Source: Lachnospiraceae bacterium (GTDB lineage: Bacteria; Bacillota; Clostridia; Lachnospirales; Lachnospiraceae). From it: DNA of 40,433 bases. A program made the translations under genes and the position numbers. How positions within the stretch are numbered: the stretch's first letter is position 1; each line of letters starts with the position of its first letter. The notes below the pieces were generated by a model, which had not been told where the DNA came from, ran no database searches, and was given only the letters and a program-made list of their open reading frames with translations. Shown in pieces: positions 29,815-38,293 of this stretch. Location of the stretch: assembly GCA_017428105.1 (NCBI GenBank), contig JAFRRM010000024.1, positions 1 through 40,433 on the forward strand, given 5' to 3'.

Positions 29815-29847
29815 ATTGTAATCCTATTCGCCTACCGTGTCAATAGG
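29815..29847 (-). promoter_or_regulatory. nifS-nifU promoter with putative Rrf2 operator
   Basis: On the minus strand TTGACA (29843-29838) and TACAAT (29820-29815) are 17 bases apart. An inverted repeat CCTATT-N13-AATAGG at 29823-29847 covers the -35 box and spacer, where a bound protein would block RNA polymerase. Confidence 0.8.
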
Positions 29848-29885
29848 CAAATAAGCGCCTGCGCGCGGGTCCGGTAAAAAAACGG

Positions 29886-29917
29886 TTGATTTGCCTATTT
29901 ACCTACTGTACAATAGG
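29886..29917 (+). promoter_or_regulatory. Promoter of the Rrf2 regulator gene with putative operator
   Basis: TTGATT at 29886-29891 and TACAAT at 29909-29914 are 17 bases apart. An inverted repeat CCTATT-N12-AATAGG at 29894-29917 covers the spacer and -10 box. The same half-sites occur at the nifS promoter. Confidence 0.8.
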
Positions 29918-29943
29918 AAAAAACGAACCGGGAGGGCTTCGGA

Positions 29944-30345
29944 ATGATCTCGACAAAAGGACGGTATGCGATCCGCGTGATGATCGACCTGGCGGAACAT
30001 GACGGCGGCTGCATCCCGCTGAAGGACATCGCGGCCCGCCAGCAGCTTTCGAAAAAATATCTGGAGACCATCGTGAAGGAACTGGTCGCCGGCGGCCTGA
30101 TCGTCGGCACGAGCGGCAAAGGCGGCGGCTACCGCCTGGTCCGTCCGCCGGAGGAATATACGGCCGGCGAGATCATCGAACGGATGGAAGGCCCCCTGAT
30201 CACCGTTTCCTGCCTGGCGGAAGGCGCGGCGCCCTGCTCCCGGGCCGGCGCCTGCGAGACGTTCCCCCTCTGGGCGGAATACGCCCGGCTGACGCACGAT
30301 TTCTTCTACGGCAAACGGCTGAGCGACCTGATCAGGAAAGCATGA
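29944..30345 (+). CDS. Rrf2-family transcriptional regulator, IscR-like
   Basis: A 133-residue winged-helix regulator. The N-terminus MISTKGRYAIRVMIDLAEH and the recognition region IAARQQLSKKYLETIV are typical of the family, as is the wing SGKGGGYRL. Three cysteines lie in the C-terminal half (SCLAEGAAPC, then GAC), the arrangement that binds an Fe-S cluster in IscR and similar proteins. It faces nifS-nifU across 162 bases with a matching inverted repeat on each promoter, so control of Fe-S assembly and of itself is likely. GGGAGG precedes the ATG. Another Rrf2 type such as CymR is possible, but the context favours an IscR role. Confidence 0.9.
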   Translation: MISTKGRYAIRVMIDLAEHDGGCIPLKDIAARQQLSKKYLETIVKELVAGGLIVGTSGKGGGYRLVRPPEEYTAGEIIERMEGPLITVSCLAEGAAPCSRAGACETFPLWAEYARLTHDFFYGKRLSDLIRKA

Positions 30346-30404
30346 CGGGATCCGGCCGCCTTCCGTCCGCCCGCGGCAGATTCGAATAAACCGCCGGCAC
30401 AGCT

Positions 30405-31400
30405 TCAGGAGGGAGCAGTGCCGTGCGGTTTTTCTTTATCCGGCTGTGCTTTCCGGCGGGAGAGCAGCGCGGGGATAATGGCCAGGAGAGAAGCGGCTGC
30501 GGAAAAAACCAGTCCGAGGATCCGGTTCCGGCTGATGCTTTCATGCAGCAGCAGGAATGCCAGCGCGCTGGAAATGACCGGCTTCAGAAAATAGATAAAA
30601 GAACTTTCCGCGGCGGAGGTATACTCCACGATCCTGGTGAGAAGCAGCTGACCGCCTCCGGCCAGGACCACCGCGACGTAAAGGAAGATCAGCCCGCTTT
30701 TCAGTGTCAGATGAGGGATAAGGGGGACGTTTACATAGAAATCCAGTCCGATCCGCCGGTAGAAGGCCGCGCCGGCCGCCGTCCTGCCGGCCAGCAGGAT
30801 CAGAAGGAGCTCCAGGCTGCTGAACAGCAGCGTCAGGAAAGCCAGCTGCCCGCTGGAAAAACGGCTGAGATTTTTCTTGGCCAGCGTCCCGTACAGGGAA
30901 AAGCTCAGCGTGCCGAACAGCACCAGAAGAAAACCGCGCAGACTCATTTCCAGCGAGAACGGATTCAGGATCGCCAGGATCCCGGCCACCTGAAAGGCCA
31001 GCGCCAGAAAATGATGGAGCCGCAGCGGCTCTTTCAGAATATAATGTGCGAAGAGAAAGGAAAAGACCGGACTGCCGGACAGGATGGCGGCAACGGCGGA
31101 GGCGTCCTCCGTCAGCAGGGCCAGCTGGATCAGGGACATGTGAACGACCCCCACGATAAAACTGAAGAGGAGGATCATCAGACAATTCCGGCCGTGCAGG
31201 TCGATGCGGCGCAGATCGCCGCGCAGAAACAGCAGAAATCCCAAAGCGGCAGCTCCGACCAGCTGCCGCTCCATCGTTAACTGGATCGGGGCAAAGGAAT
31301 CCCCGAGGGCCTTGAGCGCGATCTCTGTTGTGGAAAACAGGACCGCCGTCAGGCCAATCAGCAGATATCCCTTGCCCCGGTCCGATAAGGCTTCCGTCAT
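30405..31400 (-). CDS. EamA/DMT-family transporter
   Basis: A 331-residue membrane protein with ten hydrophobic segments in two EamA halves of five. The first half holds LIGLTAVLFSTTEIALKALG, the second SFSLYGTLAKKNLSRFS and ends with a cytoplasmic basic tail. Members export amino acids or other small metabolites; the substrate here is not predictable. The ATG at 31400 follows AAGGAGG, and the gene starts 11 bases after the out-of-frame ABC ATPase gene, so it is the last gene of that operon. No clear terminator was seen between it and the convergent Rrf2 gene. Confidence 0.88.
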   Translation of the reverse strand: MTEALSDRGKGYLLIGLTAVLFSTTEIALKALGDSFAPIQLTMERQLVGAAALGFLLFLRGDLRRIDLHGRNCLMILLFSFIVGVVHMSLIQLALLTEDASAVAAILSGSPVFSFLFAHYILKEPLRLHHFLALAFQVAGILAILNPFSLEMSLRGFLLVLFGTLSFSLYGTLAKKNLSRFSSGQLAFLTLLFSSLELLLILLAGRTAAGAAFYRRIGLDFYVNVPLIPHLTLKSGLIFLYVAVVLAGGGQLLLTRIVEYTSAAESSFIYFLKPVISSALAFLLLHESISRNRILGLVFSAAASLLAIIPALLSRRKAQPDKEKPHGTAPS

Positions 31401-31411
31401 GACGGCCTCCT

Positions 31412-32384
31412 TTATGCCTCTTTGCCGGCCACCCTGAAGCAGGAAACGAAGTGATTCGGAGCGACTTCGACCAGCGGCGGCTCGCCCCGCAGGCATTCCT
31501 CCGTGCAATGATCGCACCGGGCGGCAAAGCGGCAGACCGGTTTGGGATCGATCGGGGAAGAAAGCTCGCCCTTGATCAGGATCCGCTTCTGGCGGTTATG
31601 CAGGCTGGGGACCGGAAGCGCGGAAAGCAGCGCTTTGGTATACGGATGCAGCGGGCTGCGGAAGAGCACTTCCGTAGGGGCTTTCTCGATCAGCCGGCCC
31701 AGATACATGACGGCGATATCGTCCGAAATATAATTGACCACCGAAAGATCATGGGTGATGAAGATATAGGTCAGACCCAGTTCGTTCTGGAGCGAACGGA
31801 GCATGTTCAGGATCTGCGCCTGGATGGAAACGTCGAGGGCAGAGACCGGTTCGTCGCAGACGATGAACTTCGGCTTCATGGCCAGGGCCCGGCCGATCCC
31901 GAGACGCTGACGCCGTCCGCCGTCCGCCGTCCATTTCGTGGGGATAGGCGTTGATCAGGCGCTCGTCCAGTCCGACCATCTCCATGATCTCCAGAACGCG
32001 GTGGAAGCGCTCGTCGGAATTCCGGTATTCCCCGGTCAGCTTCAGCGCTTCTTCGATCGTCTGGCAGACCGTCCTCTTCGGATTCAGCGAAGAAAACGGA
32101 TCCTGGAAGATCAGCTGCATCTGCTGCCGCATTTTGCGCATCTCCCGCTTGTTCAGGCTCAGGATGTCCGCTCCGTCAAAATGGACTTCGCCGGAAGTGG
32201 GCTCGACCAGACGGAGGATCGAGCGGCCGGTCGTGGTCTTGCCGCAGCCGGATTCGCCCACAATCCCCAGCGTTTTGCCCCGGTCGATCGTAAAACTGAC
32301 GTCGTCGACGGCATGGAGCAGACCGGCGCTGGTCTTAAAATATTTCTTCAGGTTTTTTACCTCAAGGATGACGTTGTCATTCAT
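31412..32384 (-). pseudogene. OppF/DppF-type ABC ATPase gene, frameshifted by a 7-bp repeat
   Basis: The second ATPase of the peptide-type ABC importer. The first frame begins at ATG 32384 ([12 protein letters not shown]), contains Walker A (GESGCGKTTTG), the Q-loop (QLIFQDPFSSLNP) and ends its homology at INAYPHEMDGGRR. The second frame resumes with RLGIGRALAMKP, Walker B (FIVCDEPVSALD), the switch (FITHDLSVV) and the family's C-terminal Cys-rich tail (CRFAARC, CTEEC). The break falls in the ABC signature motif where CGCCGTC (plus strand) occurs three times. With two copies the whole 321-residue frame is intact. The ATG overlaps the oppD-type stop as ATGA. As written the product lacks the Walker B site. 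Phase variation, recent mutation or a sequence error are all possible. Confidence 0.85.
31911..31931. repeat. Three tandem copies of a 7-bp unit inside the ABC ATPase gene
   Basis: CGCCGTC is repeated three times without mismatch. The unit is not a multiple of three, so gain or loss of one copy moves the reading frame. Two copies give an uninterrupted ATPase. Confidence 0.95.
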
Positions 32385-33415
32385 TCCTGCACCCCCTGGG
32401 AAGGATCGTAGTCTTTCGAGACCAGCATGCATTCGTCGGTATGCTCATACAGCCAGCATTTGGCGCAGTGCGTTTCGGAAAAGCGGTGCATGGGCGGCTC
32501 TTCCCGGCTGCATTTTTCCGTCGCGTATTCGCAGCGGGGATGGAAGGCGCATCCCTGCGGCAGATCGGCCGGGTTCGGCATCTGTCCGCCGATCGGCTTT
32601 AAGCTCTGTCCGCGGCGGCTGACGTCCGGGAGGGAATTGAACAGGCCTTCCGTATACGGATGGCGCTTGCGGTCAAAAATATCCTCCAGTGTTCCGCTTT
32701 CGATAATGGTCCCCGCGTACATGACCGCCACGTCGTCGCAGACCTCGGCCACGATGCCCAGGTCGTGCGTGATCATCAGCATGGACATGTCCATCTGGTT
32801 CTTCAGGTCCTTCATCAGCTCCAGGACCTGAGCCTGGATGGTCACGTCCAGCGCCGTGGTGGGCTCGTCCGCGATCAGCAGCTTCGGCGTGCAGGCCAGA
32901 CCCAGGGCGATCAGGACGCGCTGCTTCATGCCGCCGGAGAACTGGTGGGGGTATTCTCCCGAACGGGTCCCGGGGATCCCGACCGTTTCCAGCATCTTTT
33001 TGGCTTCCCGGGCCGCATCCGCCTTGCTGAGCTTCTTGTGAATCTGCAGTACTTCGGCGATCTGGTCGCCGACCGTCATGACCGGGTTCAGGCTCGTCAT
33101 AGGATCCTGGAAGATCATGGAGACGGTATTGCCCCGGATGCTTTCCATCTGATCCTCTGTCTTGCTGAGGATATCCTCTCCGTCCAGCGTGATCTTTCCG
33201 GCGATCACCTTTCCCTGAGGCTTTGCGACCATGTTCAGCACGGCCAGCGCCGTGGTCGTCTTGCCTGCTCCGGTCTCTCCGACCAGTCCCAGCGTTTTGC
33301 CTTTGTGAACGACCAGATCCAGACCGTTGATCGCTTTCACGGTCTCCACTTTGCTGACAAAATGGACATGAAGGTTTTCGATCTCTAATATAGTCTTGTT
33401 GGTGAGCTCTTCCAT
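32381..33415 (-). CDS. OppD/DppD-type peptide ABC transporter ATPase
   Basis: A 344-residue ATPase that powers uptake through the two permeases downstream of the binding protein. Walker A is [11 protein letters not shown], the Q-loop [13 protein letters not shown], the signature [13 protein letters not shown], Walker [13 protein letters not shown] and the switch MITHDLGIV. The C-terminal oligopeptide-type extension has the Cys-rich stretch [14 protein letters not shown], which in this family may hold an Fe-S cluster. The ATG at 33415 follows a GGGGCG ribosome site; the longer frame to 33580 lies within the permease gene. The stop overlaps the next start as ATGA. Confidence 0.93.
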   Translation of the reverse strand: MEELTNKTILEIENLHVHFVSKVETVKAINGLDLVVHKGKTLGLVGETGAGKTTTALAVLNMVAKPQGKVIAGKITLDGEDILSKTEDQMESIRGNTVSMIFQDPMTSLNPVMTVGDQIAEVLQIHKKLSKADAAREAKKMLETVGIPGTRSGEYPHQFSGGMKQRVLIALGLACTPKLLIADEPTTALDVTIQAQVLELMKDLKNQMDMSMLMITHDLGIVAEVCDDVAVMYAGTIIESGTLEDIFDRKRHPYTEGLFNSLPDVSRRGQSLKPIGGQMPNPADLPQGCAFHPRCEYATEKCSREEPPMHRFSETHCAKCWLYEHTDECMLVSKDYDPSQGVQE

Positions 33416-33426
33416 TTTGACGCCCC

Positions 33427-34341
33427 TTATCTCTTTAACTTGGGATCCAGTGCATCCCGGAGCCCGTCGCCTACCAGGTTGAATGCCATGGAGGTCAGGA
33501 AGATCGCCATGCCGGGGGCAATGACCAGGAAAGGATACTGTCTCATGTTTCCGCGGGCGCTGGCGATCATGCAGCCCCATTCCGGAGCCGGCGCAGCGAT
33601 GCCCATTCCCAGAAAGCTTAAGGAGGAAACGCTCATGACGTTTGTGGCAATGGCCAGCGTGCTTTGCACGATGATCGGAGCCACGCAGTTGACCAGGATG
33701 TGCTGGAAAATGATCTTCGGCGTGCTCTGCCCGACCGCCTTGGCCGCTTCCACATACTCCGTGTCGCGGACCGAAAGCACGGCGGAGCGGACCACACGGG
33801 ACATGGAAGCGATCGTGGCGATCCCGAGCGCCATGATCATGTTGAACTCGCTGGAACCGAAAGCCGCCACAATAGCGATGGCCATCACGATACGCGGAAT
33901 GCAGGCCATGATGTCGATGATACGCATGATGATATCATCGGCGATGCCGCCCAGATAACCGGCAAGCGCCCCGATGATGCAGGAAAAGACCAGCCCGACC
34001 AGAACGGATAAAACACCGATCCGCAGGGAGATCCGGGCGCCGTGAATGATGCGGGCGAAGATATCCCGGCCCATTTCATCCGTGCCGAGAAGGTGCTTCC
34101 AGCTGGGACCCTGGAACCGGTCCACCGGATTGGAAGCGATAGCGACGGTGTCATAATCCGCGATCACGTTGGCAAACAGGGCCAGCAGCAGGAAGATCGT
34201 GATGATGATCAGTCCGGCGACCGCCAGGCGGTTGGCGACGAAAACATCCCACATTTCCTTGAGCCGGCTGGTCTTGCGGTACGTCCGCATGTATTCCCGG
34301 CGGCTCATCAGTTTTTTATCGGCAGAAGGCGTACTTTTCAT
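33427..34341 (-). CDS. OppC/DppC-type ABC transporter permease
   Basis: A 304-residue inner-membrane permease. After a charged N-terminus comes a membrane segment ([19 protein letters not shown], about 42-60), the OppC_N region with [17 protein letters not shown], and five more segments. The EAA loop that docks on the ATPase is [20 protein letters not shown] near residue 200. It pairs with the OppB-type permease to form the channel. The start overlaps the stop of the preceding gene by four bases (ATGA), and the ATPase gene begins 11 bases after its stop. Confidence 0.95.
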   Translation of the reverse strand: MKSTPSADKKLMSRREYMRTYRKTSRLKEMWDVFVANRLAVAGLIIITIFLLLALFANVIADYDTVAIASNPVDRFQGPSWKHLLGTDEMGRDIFARIIHGARISLRIGVLSVLVGLVFSCIIGALAGYLGGIADDIIMRIIDIMACIPRIVMAIAIVAAFGSSEFNMIMALGIATIASMSRVVRSAVLSVRDTEYVEAAKAVGQSTPKIIFQHILVNCVAPIIVQSTLAIATNVMSVSSLSFLGMGIAAPAPEWGCMIASARGNMRQYPFLVIAPGMAIFLTSMAFNLVGDGLRDALDPKLKR

Positions 34342-35282
34342 TTCGATTTCCCCCCTCTCATATACAAGGCTTTGATCCGCGGATCGAAGAAGGCGTAAGC
34401 CAGGTCTGTGATCAGCGACATGATGGCCACGCAGATGGCCATGATGGAAACGGAGGCCAGTACGCTGGGCGTATCTTTCTGAAGAACGGAATTGACCATC
34501 AGACGGCCCATGCCGGGAATGGCGAACACCGTTTCGCAGATGACGGCGCCGCCCAGCATTTCTCCGATATAACTGCCGATGACGGTCAGCGGCGGAAGCA
34601 GGGCGTTGCCCAGCGCGTGACGGTAGACCACGCGGCGTTTCTTAACACCCTTGGCCCGGGCTGTCCGGACGTAGTCCATGCCGAGCGACTCGATCATTGA
34701 AGACCGCATCATACGGGAGATGCTGGCCATAAAACTCAGCGCGAGCACGATCGAAGGCAGGATGGCATCCTTCCAGCTTTCCAGGCCCGAAGCATGCAGC
34801 CAGCCGAGCTTCACGGAGAAGAGCAGGACCAGCAGGAGGGCGATCCAGAACCCGGGGGCGGCAATGCCGACCAGCGCGAAGGCAGTCGTAAACGCGGAAA
34901 AGAATGAATTGGGCTTGACAGCGGCGCGGATGCCGATCGGGATCGAGACCGCCACAGCCAGGGTCATGGAGACCAGGACCAGCAGCGCCGTATTCGGAAA
35001 ACTGATCCGGACCTGATTCATGACCGCTTCCTTGGTGATGTAGGAAGTTCCGAGGTCTCCCTGGAAGAAATGGAACAGGTACGTGAAGAACTGTTTGAAA
35101 AACGGTTCGTTCAGCCCCAACTGTTCCCGGATCGCTTCGGCCCCTTCCGGGGTCCAGCTTGTCCCCAGGATCGTAGTGGTGGCATCGCCCGGGGAAAGGT
35201 ACATGATCAGATATACAACGAATATGACTCCGATCACGACCGGCAGCATCAGCAATAATCGTTTGCCGATATATCGAATCAT
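34338..35282 (-). CDS. OppB/DppB-type ABC transporter permease
   Basis: A 314-residue permease with six membrane segments. The N-terminus MIRYIGKRLLLMLPVVIGV and the following YLSPGDATT region are typical of OppB/DppB. The EAA loop is DYVRTARAKGVKKRRVVYRH at about residue 205, followed by the characteristic GAVICETVFAIPGMGRL. It lies 92 bases downstream of the binding-protein gene, separated by a strong hairpin, and overlaps the second permease gene by four bases. AAGGTGAG is the ribosome site. Confidence 0.95.
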   Translation of the reverse strand: MIRYIGKRLLLMLPVVIGVIFVVYLIMYLSPGDATTTILGTSWTPEGAEAIREQLGLNEPFFKQFFTYLFHFFQGDLGTSYITKEAVMNQVRISFPNTALLVLVSMTLAVAVSIPIGIRAAVKPNSFFSAFTTAFALVGIAAPGFWIALLLVLLFSVKLGWLHASGLESWKDAILPSIVLALSFMASISRMMRSSMIESLGMDYVRTARAKGVKKRRVVYRHALGNALLPPLTVIGSYIGEMLGGAVICETVFAIPGMGRLMVNSVLQKDTPSVLASVSIMAICVAIMSLITDLAYAFFDPRIKALYMRGGKSK

Positions 35283-35307
35283 AATCTCACCTTCTTTGGA
35301 TTTAAGA

Positions 35308-35338
35308 AGCGAGCCCCGTCGCGGGGGCGGGGCTCGCT
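35308..35338 (-). other. Intergenic RNA hairpin between binding-protein and permease genes
   Basis: Perfect 10-bp arms AGCGAGCCCC and GGGGCTCGCT enclose a 12-base loop. On the transcribed (minus) strand CTTAAATCC rather than a U-run follows the stem. Such hairpins often protect the upstream mRNA or reduce read-through, giving more binding protein than permease; this is inferred from position. Confidence 0.65.
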
Positions 35339-35374
35339 GAACACGCCGCAGTTACAGTCAGGTGGGAAGCGTGA

Positions 35375-36934
35375 TCAATAGTGCAGCTCGTGCAGCTTGA
35401 AGATCTGCTCCGTGTTCATCTGGACGCCCTGCAGGTCGGCGGTCGCCAGACAGAACAGTTCGCCGACGTACAGCGGGACCCAAGGGCAGTCTTCGCAGAG
35501 TATCTCCTGCCACTGCTTGTAGTAAGGAATGCGGTCATTGACATCCTGGGAGGCATAGCCGCCGGCCCAGAGCGCTTCCAGTTCGGGGTTGACATAGTGG
35601 GCCAGGTTGTAGGCGCCCAGAGCGCTTTCGCCGACCAGACGGGGCAGTACGAGCGTGGGTTCCGGATTGGCGCCCCAGGTGGTGATCATGGCATGCGCGC
35701 CGTCGGTGGCCAGTTTGACCACGTCGTCCACGCTCTCCATCATCTTGATGTTGACGGTGATGCCGACGGCCTTGAGGTCGGACTGGATCTGAGTGCCGGC
35801 CGCCGTAAAGGCCTGGGTCACGTACAGATCGAAGCTGAATCCGCCTTCATAGCCGGCCTGCTTCAGAAGTTCCTTGGCCTTGTCGACGTTGTAGCTGTAG
35901 CCGCTGGGATTGTCCAGCCAGCCGTAGCAGGTCGGGGACAGGTAGGTGTAGTTGGTGACGCCGTAGCCGTTGGCGTTGACGAGCAGGACGTTGTCGCGGC
36001 TGATGGCAAAGTTCAGGGCCTGACGGACTTCCTTGTGGGTGAAAGGCTCATATTCGCAGTTCAGGGGCATGAACACCATGACGCTGGACTTGTGGCTGTA
36101 GACCTTTACCTTGTCGTCGTTCTTGACGATCTCCATGTCGGCCGTGGAGAATTCGGAGCTCAGGTCCGCTTCGCCGGTCTGGATCATGATGGTGCGGGTG
36201 CTGGCTTCCGGAACGATCTTGTAGGTCAGGGATTCGTTCTTGGCGGCATCGGCCGGATTCCAGTAGTTCTCGTTGCGGACCAGGGTGACGCTGGTGCCGG
36301 GGATGCGGCTGCCGAATTTATAGCGGTTGGAACCGATAGGATTGCTCCAGTCGCCGGAAGAGGTGGCCTGCGCCAGATAATCCGCGGGAACGATGCAGGC
36401 GATCAGCTGGCAAAGCGCGACGGGCAGCTGCGGGTAAGGCGTGGCGGTCGTGATCTTGACGGTGTGCTCGTCAATGACTTCGCAGGACTGCAGCGGTTTG
36501 AAGATCGCGCCGCCCAGGCCGGACTCGATGCCGCGGGTGATGCTGGCGGCCACGTCCTTGGAGGTCAGCGGGGTATTATCGCTGAATTTGGCTTCTTCCT
36601 TGATCTTGATCTCCCATTCGGTGTCGGAGATCATCTTGGCTTCCTTGGTCAGCTGAGGACTGGGCTTTTTGTCTTCGTCCAGTTCATAGAGGCGGTCGTA
36701 CATCTGCCACAGCACCAGCTGGTTGTAAACAGACGAAGCGGCCCAGGGATCGAAGCCGGTGATGTCGGAAGGCATCAGGATGGTGATGTCTTTCTTCTTT
36801 TCGCCGGACGGAGAGGGAGCCTCGGTGCTCTCACCGGGCTTCGGGGCGGCGGTGGTCCCGCTGCTCGATCCGCCGCAGGCGGACAGGATGAAGGCCAGGA
36901 CCAGGATCCATGCGAGTACGCGTACTTTCTTCAT
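35375..36934 (-). CDS. Peptide-type ABC transporter substrate-binding lipoprotein (SBP family 5)
   Basis: A 519-residue lipoprotein that captures substrate outside the cell. From the ATG at 36934 the N-terminus MKKVRVLAWILVLAFILSAC gives a signal peptide and lipobox LSAC with Cys20, followed by a Ser/Gly/Pro linker. The SBP_bac_5 domain starts near DITILMPSDITGFDPW and includes LYELDEDKKPSPQLTKEAK and FSDNTPLTSKDV, its usual signature. The substrate may be a peptide, but this family also binds nickel, glutathione and opines. The ATG is preferred to the upstream in-frame GTG (36955), since AAGGAG lies between them. It follows the hydrolase gene by 54 bases. Confidence 0.93.
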   Translation of the reverse strand: MKKVRVLAWILVLAFILSACGGSSSGTTAAPKPGESTEAPSPSGEKKKDITILMPSDITGFDPWAASSVYNQLVLWQMYDRLYELDEDKKPSPQLTKEAKMISDTEWEIKIKEEAKFSDNTPLTSKDVAASITRGIESGLGGAIFKPLQSCEVIDEHTVKITTATPYPQLPVALCQLIACIVPADYLAQATSSGDWSNPIGSNRYKFGSRIPGTSVTLVRNENYWNPADAAKNESLTYKIVPEASTRTIMIQTGEADLSSEFSTADMEIVKNDDKVKVYSHKSSVMVFMPLNCEYEPFTHKEVRQALNFAISRDNVLLVNANGYGVTNYTYLSPTCYGWLDNPSGYSYNVDKAKELLKQAGYEGGFSFDLYVTQAFTAAGTQIQSDLKAVGITVNIKMMESVDDVVKLATDGAHAMITTWGANPEPTLVLPRLVGESALGAYNLAHYVNPELEALWAGGYASQDVNDRIPYYKQWQEILCEDCPWVPLYVGELFCLATADLQGVQMNTEQIFKLHELHY

Positions 36935-36988
36935 TTTTTCTTTCTCCTTTTTCACGTTCTTATCTGTAAGCTTTTCCGCTTAACATTT

Positions 36989-37882
36989 TTACTGACGGGG
37001 ATATTTCTTGGGATCATAGCCCAGGTCGGCGCTGTACACGTCGGTACGGCGGACGGCCAGGCGGCTGTTCGTGGGGTGGTAGTTTTTCCGGCGGGCGTCG
37101 CACAGATCGACGTCGGCATACAGGATGGTTTCTTCTTCGTCGGAAGCGATCCCGGAGAGGGGGCCGCCCCAGGGGCTGATGATGGCGCTTTGACCGGCGT
37201 ATTTATTGCCGTGAATGGAAGCGTGGCCGCGGCCGACCCGGTCGCAGCAGACCGTAAAGATGTGATTGCTGACGGCATTCGCCATGCAGAGGGCCGGGAC
37301 CAGCGTGTGGATGGGAGCGGGAAGATGGCGGGTCTCCTGCACGTCGCTGGAGTTGAACATGCAGCAGACGATGTCCGCGCCCTGCAGGGCCTGGATGCGG
37401 AACACTTCGGGATAGTAGGCGTCCAGACATACGCACAGGCCGATCCGTCCGATTGGAGTGTGGAAAACGGGGATCCCGAGATCGCCGGGCTCCGCGAAAT
37501 AGACTTCATCCTCGCAGGGATGGAGCTTCCGGTATTTTCCGATATAACCGTCCGGGCCGACCAGAACGCCGGCATTGAAAACGTCGCTGCCGACGCGTTC
37601 CAGAAGGGAACCGCAGATATAAACGGAAAATTCTTTGGCCAGCCGGATGAGCATCTGGGTGGAGCCGCCTTCCGGAACCGCTTCCGCGATCTGGAAAGCC
37701 TCGCAGCGGGAGTCCATAAAGAAGCCGCTGTTAAAGGTCTCCGGCAGCACGATCAGACCGGCGCCGTTTCCGCAGGCTTCCCGGATGAGTTTCTCGGCTT
37801 TCTCCAAATTTGCGTTCTTGTTTCCTTCCACGATATCCATCTGGATGCAGGCGATTTTGACCGGTGATGCTGCTGTTGCCAT
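36989..37882 (-). CDS. Carbon-nitrogen hydrolase (nitrilase superfamily amidase)
   Basis: A 297-residue amidase-type enzyme that cleaves a non-peptide C-N bond. The catalytic triad is visible: Glu48 in VLPETFN, Lys119 in YRKLHP and Cys152 in VCLDAYYPE. The conserved spacing and C-terminal strand pattern agree with omega-amidase or N-carbamoyl-hydrolase branches, but the substrate is not set by sequence. It is the first gene of the ABC-importer operon, which suggests that it acts on an amide brought in by that importer. The ribosome site is AAGGAG, and the promoter lies at 37976-37948. Confidence 0.92.
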   Translation of the reverse strand: MATAASPVKIACIQMDIVEGNKNANLEKAEKLIREACGNGAGLIVLPETFNSGFFMDSRCEAFQIAEAVPEGGSTQMLIRLAKEFSVYICGSLLERVGSDVFNAGVLVGPDGYIGKYRKLHPCEDEVYFAEPGDLGIPVFHTPIGRIGLCVCLDAYYPEVFRIQALQGADIVCCMFNSSDVQETRHLPAPIHTLVPALCMANAVSNHIFTVCCDRVGRGHASIHGNKYAGQSAIISPWGGPLSGIASDEEETILYADVDLCDARRKNYHPTNSRLAVRRTDVYSADLGYDPKKYPRQ

Positions 37883-37947
37883 AACATTCTCCTTGCGAGG
37901 GGGATCGATTTGCTCAAAAATAACATAAATATTCTTTTTGTATCGTT

Positions 37948-37976
37948 ATAGTAACATACATAAAAATATTTTTCAA
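37948..37976 (-). promoter_or_regulatory. Promoter of the hydrolase-ABC importer-EamA operon
   Basis: On the minus strand TTGAAA (37976-37971) and TACTAT (37953-37948) are 17 bases apart, with TGT directly before the -10 box. The surrounding DNA is AT-rich. The start codon is about 65 bases downstream. Confidence 0.65.
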
Positions 37977-38264
37977 GAGGAAAAACAGTAATATTTGAGA
38001 TTTTTTTGGAAAGAGAACGGCGAAAAACAGGATCGGCAAAAAAAGCAACAAAAAAACCGCCCGGGGACGGCACTTCGTAACGAGGTCGCTTCCCATCTTT
38101 TGTCATCTGCCAGAATGATTGCCTTGCGGGCATCAATTCAGTTGTTTTATCATACTCAGATCTGTATTCTCCAGCAAATATGGGACATCCGATTTTATGT
38201 TGCCATATTGTTGTCAATGTATAATCTTTCTATTACTCTGCATTCCTGTATTTCAATATGCGAA
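37977..38264. other. AT-rich stretch without a supported gene
   Basis: These 288 bases lie between the operon promoter and the IS110 remains. They are AT-rich with poly-A runs (38030-38060). Open frames here are short, lack ribosome sites and match nothing I know. The upstream end of the insertion element may once have been here, but I cannot see recognisable transposase sequence. Confidence 0.5.
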
Positions 38265-38291
38265 CCACTAATACTTTTCCATGCCAGTCCA
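38265..38291. repeat. 27-bp direct repeat, left copy
   Basis: The sequence begins CCACTAATACTTTTCC and ends CAGTCCA. It recurs at 38905-38931 with one difference (G versus A at the 18th base). The transposase homology begins three bases after this copy. Confidence 0.9.
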
Positions 38292-38293
38292 CT

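Noticed and set aside
35381..37867. An 828-codon plus-strand frame opposite the binding-protein and hydrolase genes
   Set aside because: It is the antisense of two well-supported genes and shows the same codon-bias composition; no domain is visible.
37753..38217. A 154-codon minus-strand frame upstream of and overlapping the hydrolase gene
   Set aside because: It crosses the promoter and 130 bases of the hydrolase gene in another frame and has no motif.
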